This document shows, in pieces, positions 44,070 to 54,781 of a stretch of 64,000 nucleotides of DNA. The DNA is from Acidobacteriota bacterium (GTDB lineage Bacteria > Acidobacteriota > Terriglobia > UBA7540), in contig JAJYLL010000008.1 of NCBI GenBank assembly GCA_021787735.1, positions 18,444 through 82,443 on the forward strand. The letters run 5' to 3'. The first letter of the stretch is position 1. The number at the start of each line of letters is the position of its first letter. The translations under genes were made by a program, and so were the position numbers. The notes beneath the pieces were generated by a model. The model was not told the origin of the DNA, did no database searches, and saw nothing but the letters and a program-made list of their open reading frames with translations.

Positions 44070-46028
44070 ATGTCTGTAATTCGCATTCTTCCAGAGGCCG
44101 TCGCCAATAAGATCGCGGCGGGCGAAGTGGTCGAGCGGCCGGCTTCCGTCGCCAAGGAATTAGTGGAGAACTCGATTGACGCCGGTGCGACCTCGGTTGA
44201 AGTGCGCGTGGAGAGCGGCGGCAAGCGCCTGCTGCGCGTGGTGGATGACGGCTGCGGCATGACTCACGACGACGCGCTGCTGGCCTTTGAGCGGCACGCC
44301 ACCAGCAAGATTACTTCGGCCGACGACCTGGATGCGATTGCAACGCTCGGCTTTCGCGGAGAGGCGCTGCCGTCAATCGCCGCCGTCTCACGCCTGACGC
44401 TTGAAACCCGCCACGAATCGGAAGCTGCGGGCACACGCATGGAGTTTGCCGGCGGCAAGTTGCGTGACGTCAAAGAAATTGCTCGCCCCCGCGGCACCAC
44501 GATTGATGTTCAGAGCCTGTTCTACAACGTTCCGGCGCGCCGCAAGTTTTTGAGGTCGGAATCCACAGAATTAGGCCACATCGCGTCCATGGTGACGCAC
44601 TATGCGCTGGCGCATCCCGACAAATCATTCCGGCTCGAATCCGTTTCGAATGAAATCCTGAACGCTTCTCCGGTGGCAAGCCATCGCGAGCGGATCTACC
44701 AGGTGATGGGCGGGCAACTGCTGGAACAACTCGTGGAGTTCGGGCCGGTGGAGCGCCAGTTGCTTCCCGTCGCCGCCGACCTGAACCTCGACGAAGAGGC
44801 GGAAGCCACCGCCGAAACTGCAGCTCCGCCGATTTTCAGGGTTTCCGGTTTTGTTTCACGGCCGGAAGTCCACAAACTGAACCGGAACCAGATTTACTTT
44901 TTTGTCAGCCGGCGGCTGATCCGCGATCGCCTGGTGCATCACGCGCTGAATGAGGCGTATCGCAACATTCTGCCGGCAGGAATTTTTCCCGTCGCGCTGA
45001 TATTCCTCGATCTGCCGCCGGGCGAAGTGGACGTGAACGTCCACCCCTCCAAAGCCGAGGTGCGCTTCCGCCACTCGTCTTTTGTGCATGACCTGATTCG
45101 CGACATTGTGCTCCAGGCGCTGATGGCGGCGCGCCCCGTGCCGGCGTTCCCGATGCGAAGGCCGGCTCAGCCTGGAAACATTCAGGAATCCATCGATACA
45201 GGCGCTGACGCACCGGCATCTCCACAAGCTGTACGAAACTGGACACCACCGGCAGCCCCGCAGGAAACATTTGCTTCCACCCCGGCAAGGAGCTTTGAGC
45301 TTTCAGCTTTTCGCCCCGCCCCGTCGCCTGGATATTTACCACTGGCCGAAGCCGCGCTTTCGCTTTACGCTCCGGCGGAGCCCGCGTCCTGCCCGGCCGG
45401 GTACGCCGAGGTCTCGCTCACCGACCCGCAGAACCGCTCGGGGGAATTGCCTTCCGACCTGCTGCCGCTCGGTCAGGTGCAGTCCAGTTTCATCATCGCC
45501 GCCAATCCCGAAGGGCTGTGGATCATCGACCAGCACGTCGCGCACGAGCGCGTCTTGTTTGAGCAGCACCTGCGCCGCCGCCAGTCGAGCAGCATTGAAG
45601 GGCAACGTCTGCTGATCCCGATTGTGGCCGACCTGCAGCCTGAGCAGCGCGTCATCTACGACACCATTGCCGAAGAACTGACCTCCAACGGGTTTGAGGT
45701 TGAACCCTTCGGCCAGGGAAGCGTGGCCGTGAAGGCCGCGCCAGCCGATATCCAGCCCGACGACGTGGAAAAGCTGGTGCGTGAAATTCTGGACGGCATC
45801 AGCCACGAGGCGCGGGCCCTTTCACTCGACGAGTTGCGGCGCAGCATTGTGGCTACGGTGGCCTGCCATGCGGCCATCAAAGTAAACATGCCTCTCGACC
45901 AGGAAAAAATGTCATGGCTGCTTCTGGAGTTGAGCAAAACCGAATGCCCCATGACCTGCCCGCACGGGCGACCCATTGTCCTGCGATACGACATGAAAGA
46001 AATTCAGAAGGCGTTTAAGCGGATTTGA
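44070..46028 (+). CDS. mutL: DNA mismatch repair protein MutL
   Basis: 652 residues. GHKL ATPase N-terminus: ENSIDAGATSVEV (about 31), VVDDGCGM (about 55) and GFRGEALPSIAAVS (about 93). A Pro/Ala-rich linker (about 350-450) leads to the C-terminal dimerisation and endonuclease domain. The endonuclease motif D-Q-H-x-A-H-E-x4-E appears as DQHVAHERVLFE (about 489), with the usual Ala replaced by Val, and CPHGRP near the end is the metal-site partner. So this MutL should nick DNA itself, as in bacteria without MutH. It lies 58 bases after aspS. Confidence 0.95.
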   Translation: MSVIRILPEAVANKIAAGEVVERPASVAKELVENSIDAGATSVEVRVESGGKRLLRVVDDGCGMTHDDALLAFERHATSKITSADDLDAIATLGFRGEALPSIAAVSRLTLETRHESEAAGTRMEFAGGKLRDVKEIARPRGTTIDVQSLFYNVPARRKFLRSESTELGHIASMVTHYALAHPDKSFRLESVSNEILNASPVASHRERIYQVMGGQLLEQLVEFGPVERQLLPVAADLNLDEEAEATAETAAPPIFRVSGFVSRPEVHKLNRNQIYFFVSRRLIRDRLVHHALNEAYRNILPAGIFPVALIFLDLPPGEVDVNVHPSKAEVRFRHSSFVHDLIRDIVLQALMAARPVPAFPMRRPAQPGNIQESIDTGADAPASPQAVRNWTPPAAPQETFASTPARSFELSAFRPAPSPGYLPLAEAALSLYAPAEPASCPAGYAEVSLTDPQNRSGELPSDLLPLGQVQSSFIIAANPEGLWIIDQHVAHERVLFEQHLRRRQSSSIEGQRLLIPIVADLQPEQRVIYDTIAEELTSNGFEVEPFGQGSVAVKAAPADIQPDDVEKLVREILDGISHEARALSLDELRRSIVATVACHAAIKVNMPLDQEKMSWLLLELSKTECPMTCPHGRPIVLRYDMKEIQKAFKRI

Positions 46029-46066
46029 GGATTGTCGGGACCGTCGAGGTATGCGGCGTTAGTTTT

Positions 46067-46117
46067 TCTCTGTGTTATCCGTGTCTGAAAAAAAGCGAAA
46101 CGCAGAGGTCACAGAGA
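46067..46117 (+). repeat. Inverted TCTCTGTG/CACAGAGA phrase before cmk
   Basis: TCTCTGTG (46067-46074) and CACAGAGA (46110-46117) are perfect reverse complements, 35 bases apart, in the 160-base spacer before cmk. The intervening sequence has an A7 run. The phrase resembles other dispersed low-complexity intergenic sequences; role unknown. Confidence 0.4.
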
Positions 46118-46188
46118 TTGCGTGCCAGCGTCAGCCGCTGCGGGAACGTACGGCAACTGAGTGGTACAAAGGCCAAAAAGAAAGAGCA

Positions 46189-46875
46189 ATGACCAAACCT
46201 CTTGTGATCGCGATTGACGGTCCTGCAGGAGCGGGCAAGAGCACTGTAGCCCAGATGCTGGCCCGTCGGCTGGGGCTGGCCTATGTGGACAGCGGCGCCA
46301 CTTATCGCGCCGCCGCCCTCAAGGTGCTGGAGTCCGGCGTCTCGCTTGAAGATGAAGAGGCTATTATCCGCGTTGTGGGGTCTGCCGAAATCCGGTTTAT
46401 TCCGCGCCAGCCGCAGCCGCAGGTGCTTCTGGACGGCAAGGACGTTACCGCCACCATCCGGACGGCGGAGGTGACACAGGCTGCCTCTCGAGTTTCGCGC
46501 CTGCCTGCCGTCCGCAAAAAACTGATTGCGCTGCAGAGGTTGCTGCTGATAGAACCTGGGGTGGTGATGGAAGGCCGCGACATCGGGACCGTCGTCTTTC
46601 CCGATGCGCCGCTCAAAATATTCCTCAAGGCCGATACGGCAGAACGCGCCCGCCGGCGGGTGCAGCAGGACCAGGAACAGGGTCGGCCTGCCACGCTCGA
46701 TGATACCTTGTCAGAAATTTCCAGTCGCGATCAGCGCGACGCGCAAAGGCAGGCCTCGCCACTGGTGCCCGCCGAAGGCGCCGACATCCTCGACTCCACT
46801 GACATCTCGGCTGAAGAAGTTGTCGAACGGATTCTGGAACTGGCCCGCCGCAAACATCTGCTGGGCCGGCAGTAG
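46189..46875 (+). CDS. cmk: Cytidylate kinase Cmk
   Basis: 228 residues from ATG 46189; the frame is open 39 codons further upstream through repeat-like spacer, which I exclude. P-loop IDGPAGAGKSTVAQMLA at residues 7-23, YVDSGATYRAAAL (about 32-44, substrate part), and MEGRDIGTVVFPDA (about 127-140) are typical of CMP kinase. It phosphorylates CMP and dCMP. It converges with rho with 32 bases between stops. Confidence 0.94.
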   Translation: MTKPLVIAIDGPAGAGKSTVAQMLARRLGLAYVDSGATYRAAALKVLESGVSLEDEEAIIRVVGSAEIRFIPRQPQPQVLLDGKDVTATIRTAEVTQAASRVSRLPAVRKKLIALQRLLLIEPGVVMEGRDIGTVVFPDAPLKIFLKADTAERARRRVQQDQEQGRPATLDDTLSEISSRDQRDAQRQASPLVPAEGADILDSTDISAEEVVERILELARRKHLLGRQ

Positions 46876-46880
46876 GTTTT

Positions 46881-46902
46881 CTGCGTCGTCAAACGACGGC
46901 AG
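46881..46902. terminator. Hairpin between convergent cmk and rho
   Basis: CTGCGTCGT (46881-46889), loop CAA, ACGACGGCAG (46893-46902) with one bulged base. It occupies most of the 32-base gap between the stops. No T tract on either side. Confidence 0.4.
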
Positions 46903-46907
46903 AGATG

Positions 46908-48245
46908 TTACCTTCCACCGCCATTGCTCATCGAGGCAAGGAACTCGCCGTTCGTTTTGGTCTTGGCAAGCTTGTCGATGATGAGTTCCATTGACTCAAC
47001 TGGTGACAGCGGATTCAGCACTTTGCGCAGCACCCAGATGCGGTTGAGTTCGTCCTTTGGCACCAGAAGTTCTTCCTTGCGGGTCCCCGACTTATTGATT
47101 TCGATGGCCGGGAAGACGCGCTTGTCCACCAGCTTGCGGTCGAGGTGAACTTCCATGTTGCCGGTGCCCTTGAACTCTTCAAAGATCACGTCATCCATGC
47201 GGCTGCCGGTATCGATGAGGGCCGTCGCAATGATGGTGAGGCTTCCGCCTTCTTCCACGTTGCGCGCCGAGCCAAAAAACCGCTTGGGGCGTTGCAAAGC
47301 GTTTGAATCAACACCGCCGGAGAGCACCTTGCCCGAGGGCGGGACCACAGTGTTGTAGGCGCGCGCCAGGCGCGTGATGGAATCGAGCAGGATGACCACG
47401 TCGCGCTTGTGCTCCACCAGCCGTTTGGCCTTTTCAATCACCATCTCGGCCACTTGCACGTGGCGGGCCGCCGGCTCGTCAAACGTTGAGCTGATCACTT
47501 CGCCTTCCACGGTCCGCTGCATGTCCGTCACTTCTTCCGGGCGCTCGTCAATCAGCAGGACGATCAGCGTGACTTCCGGATGGTTGGCCGTGATGGAATT
47601 GGCGATGGTCTGGAGTAGCATGGTCTTGCCGGTTCGCGGGGGAGAAACGATCAGTCCGCGCTGCCCCTTGCCGATGGGAGTCAGCAGGTCAAGCACGCGG
47701 CCTGAAATGTTGTCCTTCCCGGTCTCCAGCCGCAGCCGTTCCTGGGGATAGAGCGGAGTGAGGTTGTCAAAAAAGATCTTGTTGCGCGCCTCGTCAGGGG
47801 GCTCAAAGTTGATAGCCTCCACCTTGATCAGCGCAAAGTATCGCTCGCCTTCTTTCGGCGGGCGGATCTGGCCGGAGACGGTGTCGCCGGTGCGCAGATC
47901 GAACTTGCGAATCTGCGAGGGCGAGACATAGATGTCATCCGGTCCGGGCAGATAGTTGTAGTCGGGCGCGCGGAGGAAGCCAAAGCCATCCGGCAGGCAT
48001 TCCAGCACTCCTTCCGAAAAGATCAGTCCGGCCTTCTCGGTCTGCGCCTGGAGGATCTTGAAGATCAACTCCTGCTTGCGCATGCCGGTGGCCCCGACAA
48101 CTCCGAGGTCCTTGGCCACCTGCGTGAGCGTGGCAATATTCATTTCTTTCAGCTTGGCAATATCGAGGATTTCACTATCCTTGAGTTCCTCGATCTTTTC
48201 TTCCTGCACATCGATTGGCTTTTCTTCCTGTTTTTTGGACGGCAT
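46908..48245 (-). CDS. rho: Transcription termination factor Rho
   Basis: 445 residues. N-terminal Rho_N helix pair (about 25-60), cold-shock-like RNA-binding domain with [29 protein letters not shown] (about 88-116), then the ATPase core: Walker [13 protein letters not shown] (about 199), Walker B region [17 protein letters not shown] (about 282) and the Q/R loops ([20 protein letters not shown]). Length and motifs are normal, so bicyclomycin-type sensitivity is expected. Its first 24 residues are charged. Transcribed alone or after the region to its right; converges with cmk. Confidence 0.96.
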   Translation of the reverse strand: MPSKKQEEKPIDVQEEKIEELKDSEILDIAKLKEMNIATLTQVAKDLGVVGATGMRKQELIFKILQAQTEKAGLIFSEGVLECLPDGFGFLRAPDYNYLPGPDDIYVSPSQIRKFDLRTGDTVSGQIRPPKEGERYFALIKVEAINFEPPDEARNKIFFDNLTPLYPQERLRLETGKDNISGRVLDLLTPIGKGQRGLIVSPPRTGKTMLLQTIANSITANHPEVTLIVLLIDERPEEVTDMQRTVEGEVISSTFDEPAARHVQVAEMVIEKAKRLVEHKRDVVILLDSITRLARAYNTVVPPSGKVLSGGVDSNALQRPKRFFGSARNVEEGGSLTIIATALIDTGSRMDDVIFEEFKGTGNMEVHLDRKLVDKRVFPAIEINKSGTRKEELLVPKDELNRIWVLRKVLNPLSPVESMELIIDKLAKTKTNGEFLASMSNGGGR

Positions 48246-48669
48246 GTTAATCTCTCAATTTCAATTTAATTTAGGACCCCATGGTACGTACGGTCCATTT
48301 TCAGGACCGGCTTGAACCCCGCTGGTTTGATGCTCCTTGATGATCCCAGAAAGTTAACTGAGCGGTCCATTAAGGCAAGTCAGCAGAATTCCGAACGGCA
48401 AAATCCCTGGCAGTAGATTTCAGATTTATCAATCCGATTTGGCTTGGAACAATTGACGTTACTTTCTGGCGCAGGGGGGGAAACCTCTATTCCCTTCCTG
48501 GGTGAGTACGTCTTTCCTTGATAATACCCAACCGCTTCAGTTCGCCGGAGCCCTTTTGAACCCCTGGAATTCTTTCGGTCGTCAACAAACCACTGTCAGT
48601 CCCGGCAAACCGCACATCCGCTTTGCGACTCCAGCCCCAGTTCTTGCCGGCTGCTGCCTGAGAACACAA
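48246..48669. other. Intergenic region between rho and lon (424 bases)
   Basis: Both flanking genes are on the minus strand; lon ends at its right side, rho starts at its left. A TTGACG on the plus strand (48453) and a G7 run (48474-48480) are visible. No RNA gene, no clear promoter and no coding frame with a ribosome site were found. The 60-codon frame at 48487-48669 (minus) has no recognisable content. Confidence 0.5.
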
Positions 48670-51099
48670 TCAGTTCGTCAGGGACTCCCGGTCTGATTCG
48701 AGCGACGAGTCCAGCCGCTGGCTCTCCTCTGGCTCAGTTGGGAGAGTTGCAACCCCTTCGACCTTCCGTTCGAGCGCCAGGTCAAGGACCTCGTCCATCG
48801 TTTCAACAAACCGGATGGCCAAGTCTTCCTGAATGTTCTCCGGAATTTCAGAGAGGTCTTTCTCATTATCACGCGGCAGCAGCACAGTGCGCGTGCCGGC
48901 GCGGTGCGCCGCAAGGACCTTCTCCTTCACTCCGCCAATAGGCAACACCTTGCCGCGCAGGGTGATTTCACCCGTCATGGCAATGTCACGATCCACAGGG
49001 ATTTTGGTAAGGGCGCTGACCATCGCCGTAGCCAGAGTGATGCCCGCCGAAGGCCCGTCTTTCGGGATGGCACCCTCCGGAATGTGAATGTGGATGTCCA
49101 CGCGGCGGTAAAAGTCCGCCGAAAGCCCGAGGCGCGCGGCCCGGGAGCGAACGTAGCTTAACGCAGCCTGTGCGGATTCCTGCATCACATCACCCAGCTT
49201 GCCGGTCAGGGTCAGCTTGCCCTTGCCCGTCATCACCGTGGCTTCGATATTCAGGATCTGCCCACCGACTTCCGTCCACGCCAGCCCCGTTGCCAGACCC
49301 ACCTCATTCTTCTCTTCGGCCTTGGTATCACGGAACTTAATGACGCCCAGGTATTCGTGTAGATCTTCCGGCTTGACCACAACCTTGAGATCGCGGCTTT
49401 CCTGGACCACCTTGCGCGCAACCTTGCGGCTGATGTTGGAAATTTCGCGCTCCAGGTTGCGGACACCCGCTTCGCGCGTATAGTTTCGGATGACGCCGAC
49501 AATCGCCTCATCTTCAAACTGCAGGTTATGATCTTTCAGGCCCGTTGCCGCGCGCTGCTTTGGCACCAGGAAGCGCTTGGCAATTTCCAGCTTTTCGGGT
49601 TCCGTATAGCCGGAGAGCCTCAGGATCTCCATGCGGTCCTGCAACGGCTGCGGAATGGTGTGGATCACGTTTGCCGTGGTGATAAAGAAAACCTTGGAGA
49701 GGTCATACTCCACGTCAAGGTAATGGTCTGTGAAAGTGTCGTTCTGCTCGGGATCAAGGACTTCCAGAAGAGCTGCCGACGGATCGCCGCGAAAGTCCAT
49801 GCTCATCTTGTCCACTTCGTCGAGCAGGAACACGGGATTGACGGTCCCACCTTTCTTCATCATCTGGATGATCTGGCCCGGCAGCGCGCCGATATAAGTT
49901 CTGCGATGGCCGCGAATTTCCGCTTCATCGCGAACCCCGCCCAGTGACAGCCGGACAAACTTTCTTCCTGTGGCGCGCGCGATCGAGCGTCCCAGCGACG
50001 TTTTTCCCACTCCCGGAGGGCCCACAAAGCAGAGGATCGATCCTCGCGGAGTCTTCACCAGTTGCCGTACCGCCAGGAACTCCAGAATGCGTTCCTTGAT
50101 TTTCTCAAGCCCGTAATGGTCTTCGTTCAGTATCTTTTCAGCGCGCCGGATGTTGCGAATTTCCTTTGATTTCTTCTTCCAGGGCACGGCCAGCAGCCAG
50201 TCGAGGTAATTGCGGGAGACCGTGGACTCGGCGGACATCGGCGGCATCAGTTCCAGCCGCTTGATTTCGCCCATGGCCTTGTCGTAGGCATCCTTGGTCA
50301 TGCCCGCTGACTCAATCTTCTTCTTGAGCTCGTCGATCTCGCTCTTTTCGTTCCGCCCTAGTTCCTTCTGGATGGCCTTGATCTTTTCGTTCAGGTAGTA
50401 CTCGCGTTGCGCGCGTTCCATCTGTCGCTTTACGCGGCCCTGGATGGAGCGATCGACGTTCAGCTTTTCGATCTCAATGTCCAGAATGTCCGCCAAGCGT
50501 GTCAGGCGGTCAACCGGATCGAAAAGTTCCAGCAACTCCTGCTTTTCTTCGATGCTGATGCTCAGGTTGGCGGCCACGGTGTCGGTGAACTTACTGATCT
50601 CTTCCACCTTGGCAGCCGCGATCATCGTCTCATAATTCAGACTCTGCGAAAGCTTGACGTACTGCTCGAACAGCGAGATCACGCGCTGCACCAACTGTTC
50701 CAGGCTGGGCGTGCTCACAATCCTGTAAGTGGCGGTCTTGACACTGGCACGGAAGTAGCCTTCCTCGCTCGAAACCTTCAGGATTTTGCCGCGCTCGCTT
50801 CCCTCCACCAGCACCTTGATGTTGCCATCGGGGAGCTTCAGGCTCTGGATGATGTTCGCGATGGTCCCCACCTGGTAAATATCATTCGGCTTGGGGTCGT
50901 CCACTGAGGCGTCGTGCTGGGTCGCCAGGAAGATTTTCTTATCGCCGGCCAGCGCCTCCTCCAGCGCACGGATGGAGCTTTCGCGCCCCACCACGAACGG
51001 AGTCATCATGTACGGAAAGATGACTACGTCCCGAATGGGCATCATGGGCAGGATGCGGGTTTCACCTTTTTCTCGGCCTGAAAACATAGAAGATTCCAT
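48670..51099 (-). CDS. lon: ATP-dependent protease Lon
   Basis: 809 residues. Lon N-terminal substrate-recognition domain ([23 protein letters not shown] at the start), AAA+ module with Walker [16 protein letters not shown] (about 355) and DEVDKM, and the serine-lysine protease domain with Ser684 in KDGPSAGI and Lys727 in GGVKEK. The 43-residue spacing between the pair is that of Lon. It degrades misfolded proteins. Its ATG overlaps the clpX stop by one base (TAATG), so the two are translationally coupled. Last gene of tig-clpP-clpX-lon. Confidence 0.96.
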   Translation of the reverse strand: MESSMFSGREKGETRILPMMPIRDVVIFPYMMTPFVVGRESSIRALEEALAGDKKIFLATQHDASVDDPKPNDIYQVGTIANIIQSLKLPDGNIKVLVEGSERGKILKVSSEEGYFRASVKTATYRIVSTPSLEQLVQRVISLFEQYVKLSQSLNYETMIAAAKVEEISKFTDTVAANLSISIEEKQELLELFDPVDRLTRLADILDIEIEKLNVDRSIQGRVKRQMERAQREYYLNEKIKAIQKELGRNEKSEIDELKKKIESAGMTKDAYDKAMGEIKRLELMPPMSAESTVSRNYLDWLLAVPWKKKSKEIRNIRRAEKILNEDHYGLEKIKERILEFLAVRQLVKTPRGSILCFVGPPGVGKTSLGRSIARATGRKFVRLSLGGVRDEAEIRGHRRTYIGALPGQIIQMMKKGGTVNPVFLLDEVDKMSMDFRGDPSAALLEVLDPEQNDTFTDHYLDVEYDLSKVFFITTANVIHTIPQPLQDRMEILRLSGYTEPEKLEIAKRFLVPKQRAATGLKDHNLQFEDEAIVGVIRNYTREAGVRNLEREISNISRKVARKVVQESRDLKVVVKPEDLHEYLGVIKFRDTKAEEKNEVGLATGLAWTEVGGQILNIEATVMTGKGKLTLTGKLGDVMQESAQAALSYVRSRAARLGLSADFYRRVDIHIHIPEGAIPKDGPSAGITLATAMVSALTKIPVDRDIAMTGEITLRGKVLPIGGVKEKVLAAHRAGTRTVLLPRDNEKDLSEIPENIQEDLAIRFVETMDEVLDLALERKVEGVATLPTEPEESQRLDSSLESDRESLTN

Positions 51100-52361
51100 T
51101 AACTTGCCTTTTCGAATAGAGATGGATCAAAGAGAATTTCGTGCTTCTGAACCATTTCTTCCGTCACTACAAAATCGTGCACCGTGCGCTGACTGGGTAA
51201 ATGATACATCAAGTCCAGCATCAGGTCTTCCAGGATCATGCGGAGGCCCCGCGCCCCCAGCTTGCGCTGCAGCGCCTGAGCGGCAACTGCCTTCAGGGCG
51301 CCTTCGGTAAATTTCAGTTTGACATTTTCGTACTCAAACAGCCGCTGATACTGGCGTACGAGCGCATTCTTGGGCTCGGTCAGAATTTCAACCAGGGCCT
51401 TCTCGTCCAAATCGCTCAGCACGCTGATCACAGGGAGCCGTCCAACAAATTCCGGGATCAGACCATATTTGATTAGGTCAATCGGCTGCACCTGTTCCAG
51501 CAACTCGATATTCCGGCGGCTTGGAACCGCCTCCGGCGCCTCCTCCGGGCTGTGAAATCCCAGGGACTTTTTCCCGGTCCGCCGCTCGATAATCTTCTCA
51601 AGTCCCACGAACGCCCCGCCACAGATAAAGAGAATGTTCGTGGTGTCGACAGCGGTGAATTCCTGGTGCGGATGCTTGCGCCCGCCCTGCGGCGGTACGT
51701 TAGCCACGGTTCCTTCCAGGATCTTGAGCAGGGCCTGCTGGACGCCTTCTCCCGAAACGTCGCGCGTAATCGAGGGGTTCTCGTCCTTGCGCGACACCTT
51801 GTCAATCTCGTCGATGTAAATGATGCCCTGCTGCGCGCGCTGAACGTCGCCCTGCGCATTCTGCAGCAGCTTCAGGATAATGTTCTCGACGTCCTCGCCG
51901 ACATAGCCCGCCTCGGTCAGCGTGGTGGCATCGACAATGGCGAAGGGAACTTCCAGCAACCGGGCCAGCGTCTGGGCCAGCAGCGTCTTGCCGGTACCGG
52001 TAGGCCCGATCAGCATGATGTTGGACTTGGTCAGCTCAACATCACTTCGCACCTTGGCCAGCATGATGCGCTTGTAATGGTTGTAAACCGCGACGGCCAG
52101 CTTCTTTTTCGCCTTGTCCTGGCCAATGACGTACTCATCAAGAAAACGTTTGACTTCTGCCGGTCGCGGCAGCTTGGCCTCGACCGTCGGCAGGCGTTCT
52201 GCCTGGTCTTCTTCCAGAATCGTATTGCAGATCGCAACACATTCGTCACAGATATAAGCTCGAGGATGGTCACCGGGAGAAGAGATGAGTTTGCCAACTG
52301 CGTCCTGGGTTTTCTGGCAAAATGAGCAGCGAAGTATTTCCTCTGAAACTGAGCGTTTCAA
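51099..52361 (-). CDS. clpX: ClpXP unfoldase subunit ClpX
   Basis: 420 residues, starting at a TTG with GGAGG nine bases upstream. N-terminal zinc domain CSFCQKTQ (about 12) and CDECVAIC (about 38) with four cysteines, AAA+ motifs [15 protein letters not shown] (about 116) and [11 protein letters not shown] (about 180), and pore loop GYVGEDVE. It unfolds tagged substrates and feeds them to ClpP. It follows clpP by 15 bases. The TTG start may tune its level relative to ClpP. Confidence 0.95.
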   Translation of the reverse strand: MKRSVSEEILRCSFCQKTQDAVGKLISSPGDHPRAYICDECVAICNTILEEDQAERLPTVEAKLPRPAEVKRFLDEYVIGQDKAKKKLAVAVYNHYKRIMLAKVRSDVELTKSNIMLIGPTGTGKTLLAQTLARLLEVPFAIVDATTLTEAGYVGEDVENIILKLLQNAQGDVQRAQQGIIYIDEIDKVSRKDENPSITRDVSGEGVQQALLKILEGTVANVPPQGGRKHPHQEFTAVDTTNILFICGGAFVGLEKIIERRTGKKSLGFHSPEEAPEAVPSRRNIELLEQVQPIDLIKYGLIPEFVGRLPVISVLSDLDEKALVEILTEPKNALVRQYQRLFEYENVKLKFTEGALKAVAAQALQRKLGARGLRMILEDLMLDLMYHLPSQRTVHDFVVTEEMVQKHEILFDPSLFEKAS

Positions 52362-52376
52362 GTAAGTTCGCCTCCG

Positions 52377-52985
52377 TTATTTGTGCTTCTCAATAATCTC
52401 ATCAACGATGCCGTACTCCCTGGCCTGCTGTGCATTCATCCAGAAATCGCGTTCAACGTCTCGTTCAATTTTCTCAAGTGGCTGGCCGGTATGCTTGGCC
52501 ATGATTTCATTCAGCCCGGCCCGTACCCGCAGGATTTCACGGGCATGGATGTCAATGTCAGTCGCCTGGCCGGAAAGCCCTCCCATGGTCGGCTGGTGGA
52601 TCAGAACTCTCGAGTTCGGCAGCGCAAAGCGCTTGCCATGGGTTCCGGCTGAGAGCAACAAAGCTGCCACGCTGGCGGCCTGGCCAATGCAGATGGTTGC
52701 TACGTCAGGCCGGATAAACTGCATGGTATCGTAAATCGCCATTCCCGCCGTCACCACTCCGCCGGGGGAGTTGATATAAAGCGAAACGTCCTTTTCGGGA
52801 TCTTCCGCCTCCAGGAATAGCAACTGGGCCGTCACCAGATTGGCAACGTTATCATCAATCGGAGTTCCAATGAAAATGATATTGTCGCGGAGCAGCCGGG
52901 AATAAATATCGTACGCTCTCTCACCGCGGTTCGTCTGCTCAACCACCATCGGGATCAATGTCATTGCTGGTCTTTCCATGCTCAT
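52377..52985 (-). CDS. clpP: Clp protease proteolytic subunit ClpP
   Basis: 202 residues. Catalytic Ser105 in [11 protein letters not shown] and His130 in [11 protein letters not shown], with Asp in the C-terminal third ([15 protein letters not shown]). No extended N-terminal propeptide is seen beyond a few residues; [25 protein letters not shown] is the usual axial-loop start. It starts 15 bases after tig. A single clpP in the window. Confidence 0.96.
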   Translation of the reverse strand: MSMERPAMTLIPMVVEQTNRGERAYDIYSRLLRDNIIFIGTPIDDNVANLVTAQLLFLEAEDPEKDVSLYINSPGGVVTAGMAIYDTMQFIRPDVATICIGQAASVAALLLSAGTHGKRFALPNSRVLIHQPTMGGLSGQATDIDIHAREILRVRAGLNEIMAKHTGQPLEKIERDVERDFWMNAQQAREYGIVDEIIEKHK

Positions 52986-53000
52986 TGGCGCTCCCTGCCC

Positions 53001-54299
53001 TTACCCCTCGGCCTGGTCCGGAACAACTTCGGATTTTGGTTTGATTTTAGCGTTGTGGTAGATAAGGTCAAGAGCTTTCTGGTTTCGTAGCCTGCGTTCG
53101 ATCGTAGGAAGCTCTCCATCCCGCGTCAAGCGGGTCTTAAGGGCTGCGGGCGACTCGCGGCGCTCCTGCGCAAGGTCCCGGATCAATCCATCGATTTCAT
53201 CCTCTGTGACCTCAATCGACTCGGCATCAGCAACCTTCTCCAGAATCAGCGAACCCCGGACATCCTTCTCGGCCTCAGGCCTTGCGTCCTCCCGCAACTT
53301 CTGCCAATCCAGCCCAACGTTGCGGGGATCAATTCCTTGAGAGATCAACTGGCCCAGTAAGCGCTCCAACTTCCCGTCAATCTGCGCTTCTACCAGTGTA
53401 TCAGGAACCGGAAAACTATGCGCGGCTACCAACTGTTTCAGCAGGTCCTGCTTTGCGCCGGACTCCGCTTCGTATTTCTTATGCGCGGCAAGGTTCTCTG
53501 AAACCCTGGCCTTCAGCTCGTCAACGGTTTTGAACTCGCTGACCGATTTGGCAAACTCATTGTCAAGCTCCGGCACCACCTTCTTTTTGACGCTCTGGAT
53601 TTCCACGCGGTAGCTGAGCGATTTTCCTGCCAGCGCCTTTGAAGCGTAATCTTCCGGGTAATTCACGTCAAATTCCCGCACGCCGCCCGGCTTTGCGCCC
53701 CGCAGGTTTTCTGTGAACTCGGGTACTGCGCCATCGCTCGCCAGATGCACCATGGCGTCGTTTGCTTCGAGCGGCTTAGCCTCCGCGTCGGATTTTCCCA
53801 CTCCACGGTAGTTCACCTGGACGTAGTCGCCGTCCTCTGCCGGCCGGTCTTCCACCGGCTCAAACGTCGCCGCGCGCTCCCGCAAATCCTCAAGCGACTT
53901 CTTCAACTCGTCCTCGGTGACCTCCAGCGTCCCTTGTTCAACTTCGAGCTCTTTGTAATTTTTCAGCTCGAACTCCGGAAGCACTTCAAATTTGGCCGTG
54001 CAGGTCAGTGGGCTGTCTTCCTCAAATTTCAAATCAGCAAAATGCGGACGCCCGATAACGGACATCTTCTGCTCTTTGACAGCGTTCTCAAAGTACTTGG
54101 GCAGAAGGGTCTGAACAACTTCATTGCGAATGTCATCCTGAAAGTGCCGGCGTATCAACGAGGCGGGCGCTCGTCCGGGGCGGAAACCCGGGATTCGAGC
54201 CAGTCGGCGATACTGCGCCGTTACGGCCTCGGATTCTTGTCTGACGATATCAGGCGGTATTTCAATTACTAGTTCTTTCTTGCAGGTTCCAGATTCCAC
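53001..54299 (-). CDS. tig: Trigger factor Tig
   Basis: 432 residues with a GTG start and GAGGAAC just upstream. Ribosome-binding N-domain (RIPGFRPGRAPASLIRRHF, about 35-55, is the signature loop), FKBP-type PPIase domain (about 155-240) and a helical C-terminal domain. It is the first chaperone that meets new chains on the ribosome. It heads the tig-clpP-clpX-lon operon with a strong promoter upstream. Confidence 0.94.
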   Translation of the reverse strand: MESGTCKKELVIEIPPDIVRQESEAVTAQYRRLARIPGFRPGRAPASLIRRHFQDDIRNEVVQTLLPKYFENAVKEQKMSVIGRPHFADLKFEEDSPLTCTAKFEVLPEFELKNYKELEVEQGTLEVTEDELKKSLEDLRERAATFEPVEDRPAEDGDYVQVNYRGVGKSDAEAKPLEANDAMVHLASDGAVPEFTENLRGAKPGGVREFDVNYPEDYASKALAGKSLSYRVEIQSVKKKVVPELDNEFAKSVSEFKTVDELKARVSENLAAHKKYEAESGAKQDLLKQLVAAHSFPVPDTLVEAQIDGKLERLLGQLISQGIDPRNVGLDWQKLREDARPEAEKDVRGSLILEKVADAESIEVTEDEIDGLIRDLAQERRESPAALKTRLTRDGELPTIERRLRNQKALDLIYHNAKIKPKSEVVPDQAEG

Positions 54300-54781
54300 A
54301 GTTCCTCATTGGCGCTGTTTGATTGAAAGAGAACGGCGAGGTGGTCCTTTAAACTTCTACCAGAAGGGATGGTCCCAGCCCTGAGAAGATGTACAACTCC
54401 CCGGGTCCCAAAAGTCAGTATAGCATAAGGTTATAGGCTGTCAACCAAACTGAGCTGCAGAAATTTGCTTCTCCCGCAACCCTGGACCTTCCGTACTGCC
54501 TCCTCTTTATATTGATGCAGGACACGCGAAAAGGTTTTGCGCCGGCGCGGCCGTTCAGGCCAGGTAACGACAAGTTGGCATCGTCACACGAGGCTGCCAA
54601 AACCTGCCACTGCAGCCCGTTCCCGCCGTTGGCATGCGCTTTGCCTTGTGATATCCTTCTGCTGCTCTCGGTTCCATTTTTATCAAGAGGAAATCGTGCG
54701 GCGGAGTGCCACAACAATCGACATCGGCGGCGGCCCGGTGCCTTCCGGCCCGTCCCATTCAACCCGAAAGGATATGCCATC
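54300..54781. other. Divergent intergenic region tig / GH27 gene (482 bases)
   Basis: It contains the tig promoter (listed) and must contain the GH27 promoter. The plus-strand frame open from 54512 into the GH27 gene is not supported: no ribosome site and no signal sequence there. No RNA gene or repeat is seen. Confidence 0.5.
54417..54444 (-). promoter_or_regulatory. Strong sigma-70 promoter of tig-clpP-clpX-lon
   Basis: On the minus strand: TTGACA (54444-54439), 16-base spacer, TATACT (54422-54417) with TG one base before it, an extended -10. The transcript would begin near 54410, about 110 bases before the tig start codon. No CIRCE element or sigma-32-like box is seen near it, so the operon is probably constitutive here. 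Confidence 0.78.

Noticed and set aside
48487..48669. 60-codon minus-strand frame directly after lon
   Set aside because: No ribosome site, no domain, and it lies wholly in a spacer.
54300..54500. Possible CIRCE or sigma-32 control of the tig-clp-lon operon
   Set aside because: No TTAGCACTC-N9-GAGTGCTAA repeat or similar heat-shock box was found; only a normal sigma-70 promoter is seen.
54512..54781. 90-codon N-terminal extension of the GH27 frame
   Set aside because: No ribosome site; the signal peptide begins at ATG 54782, so the extension is untranslated leader.
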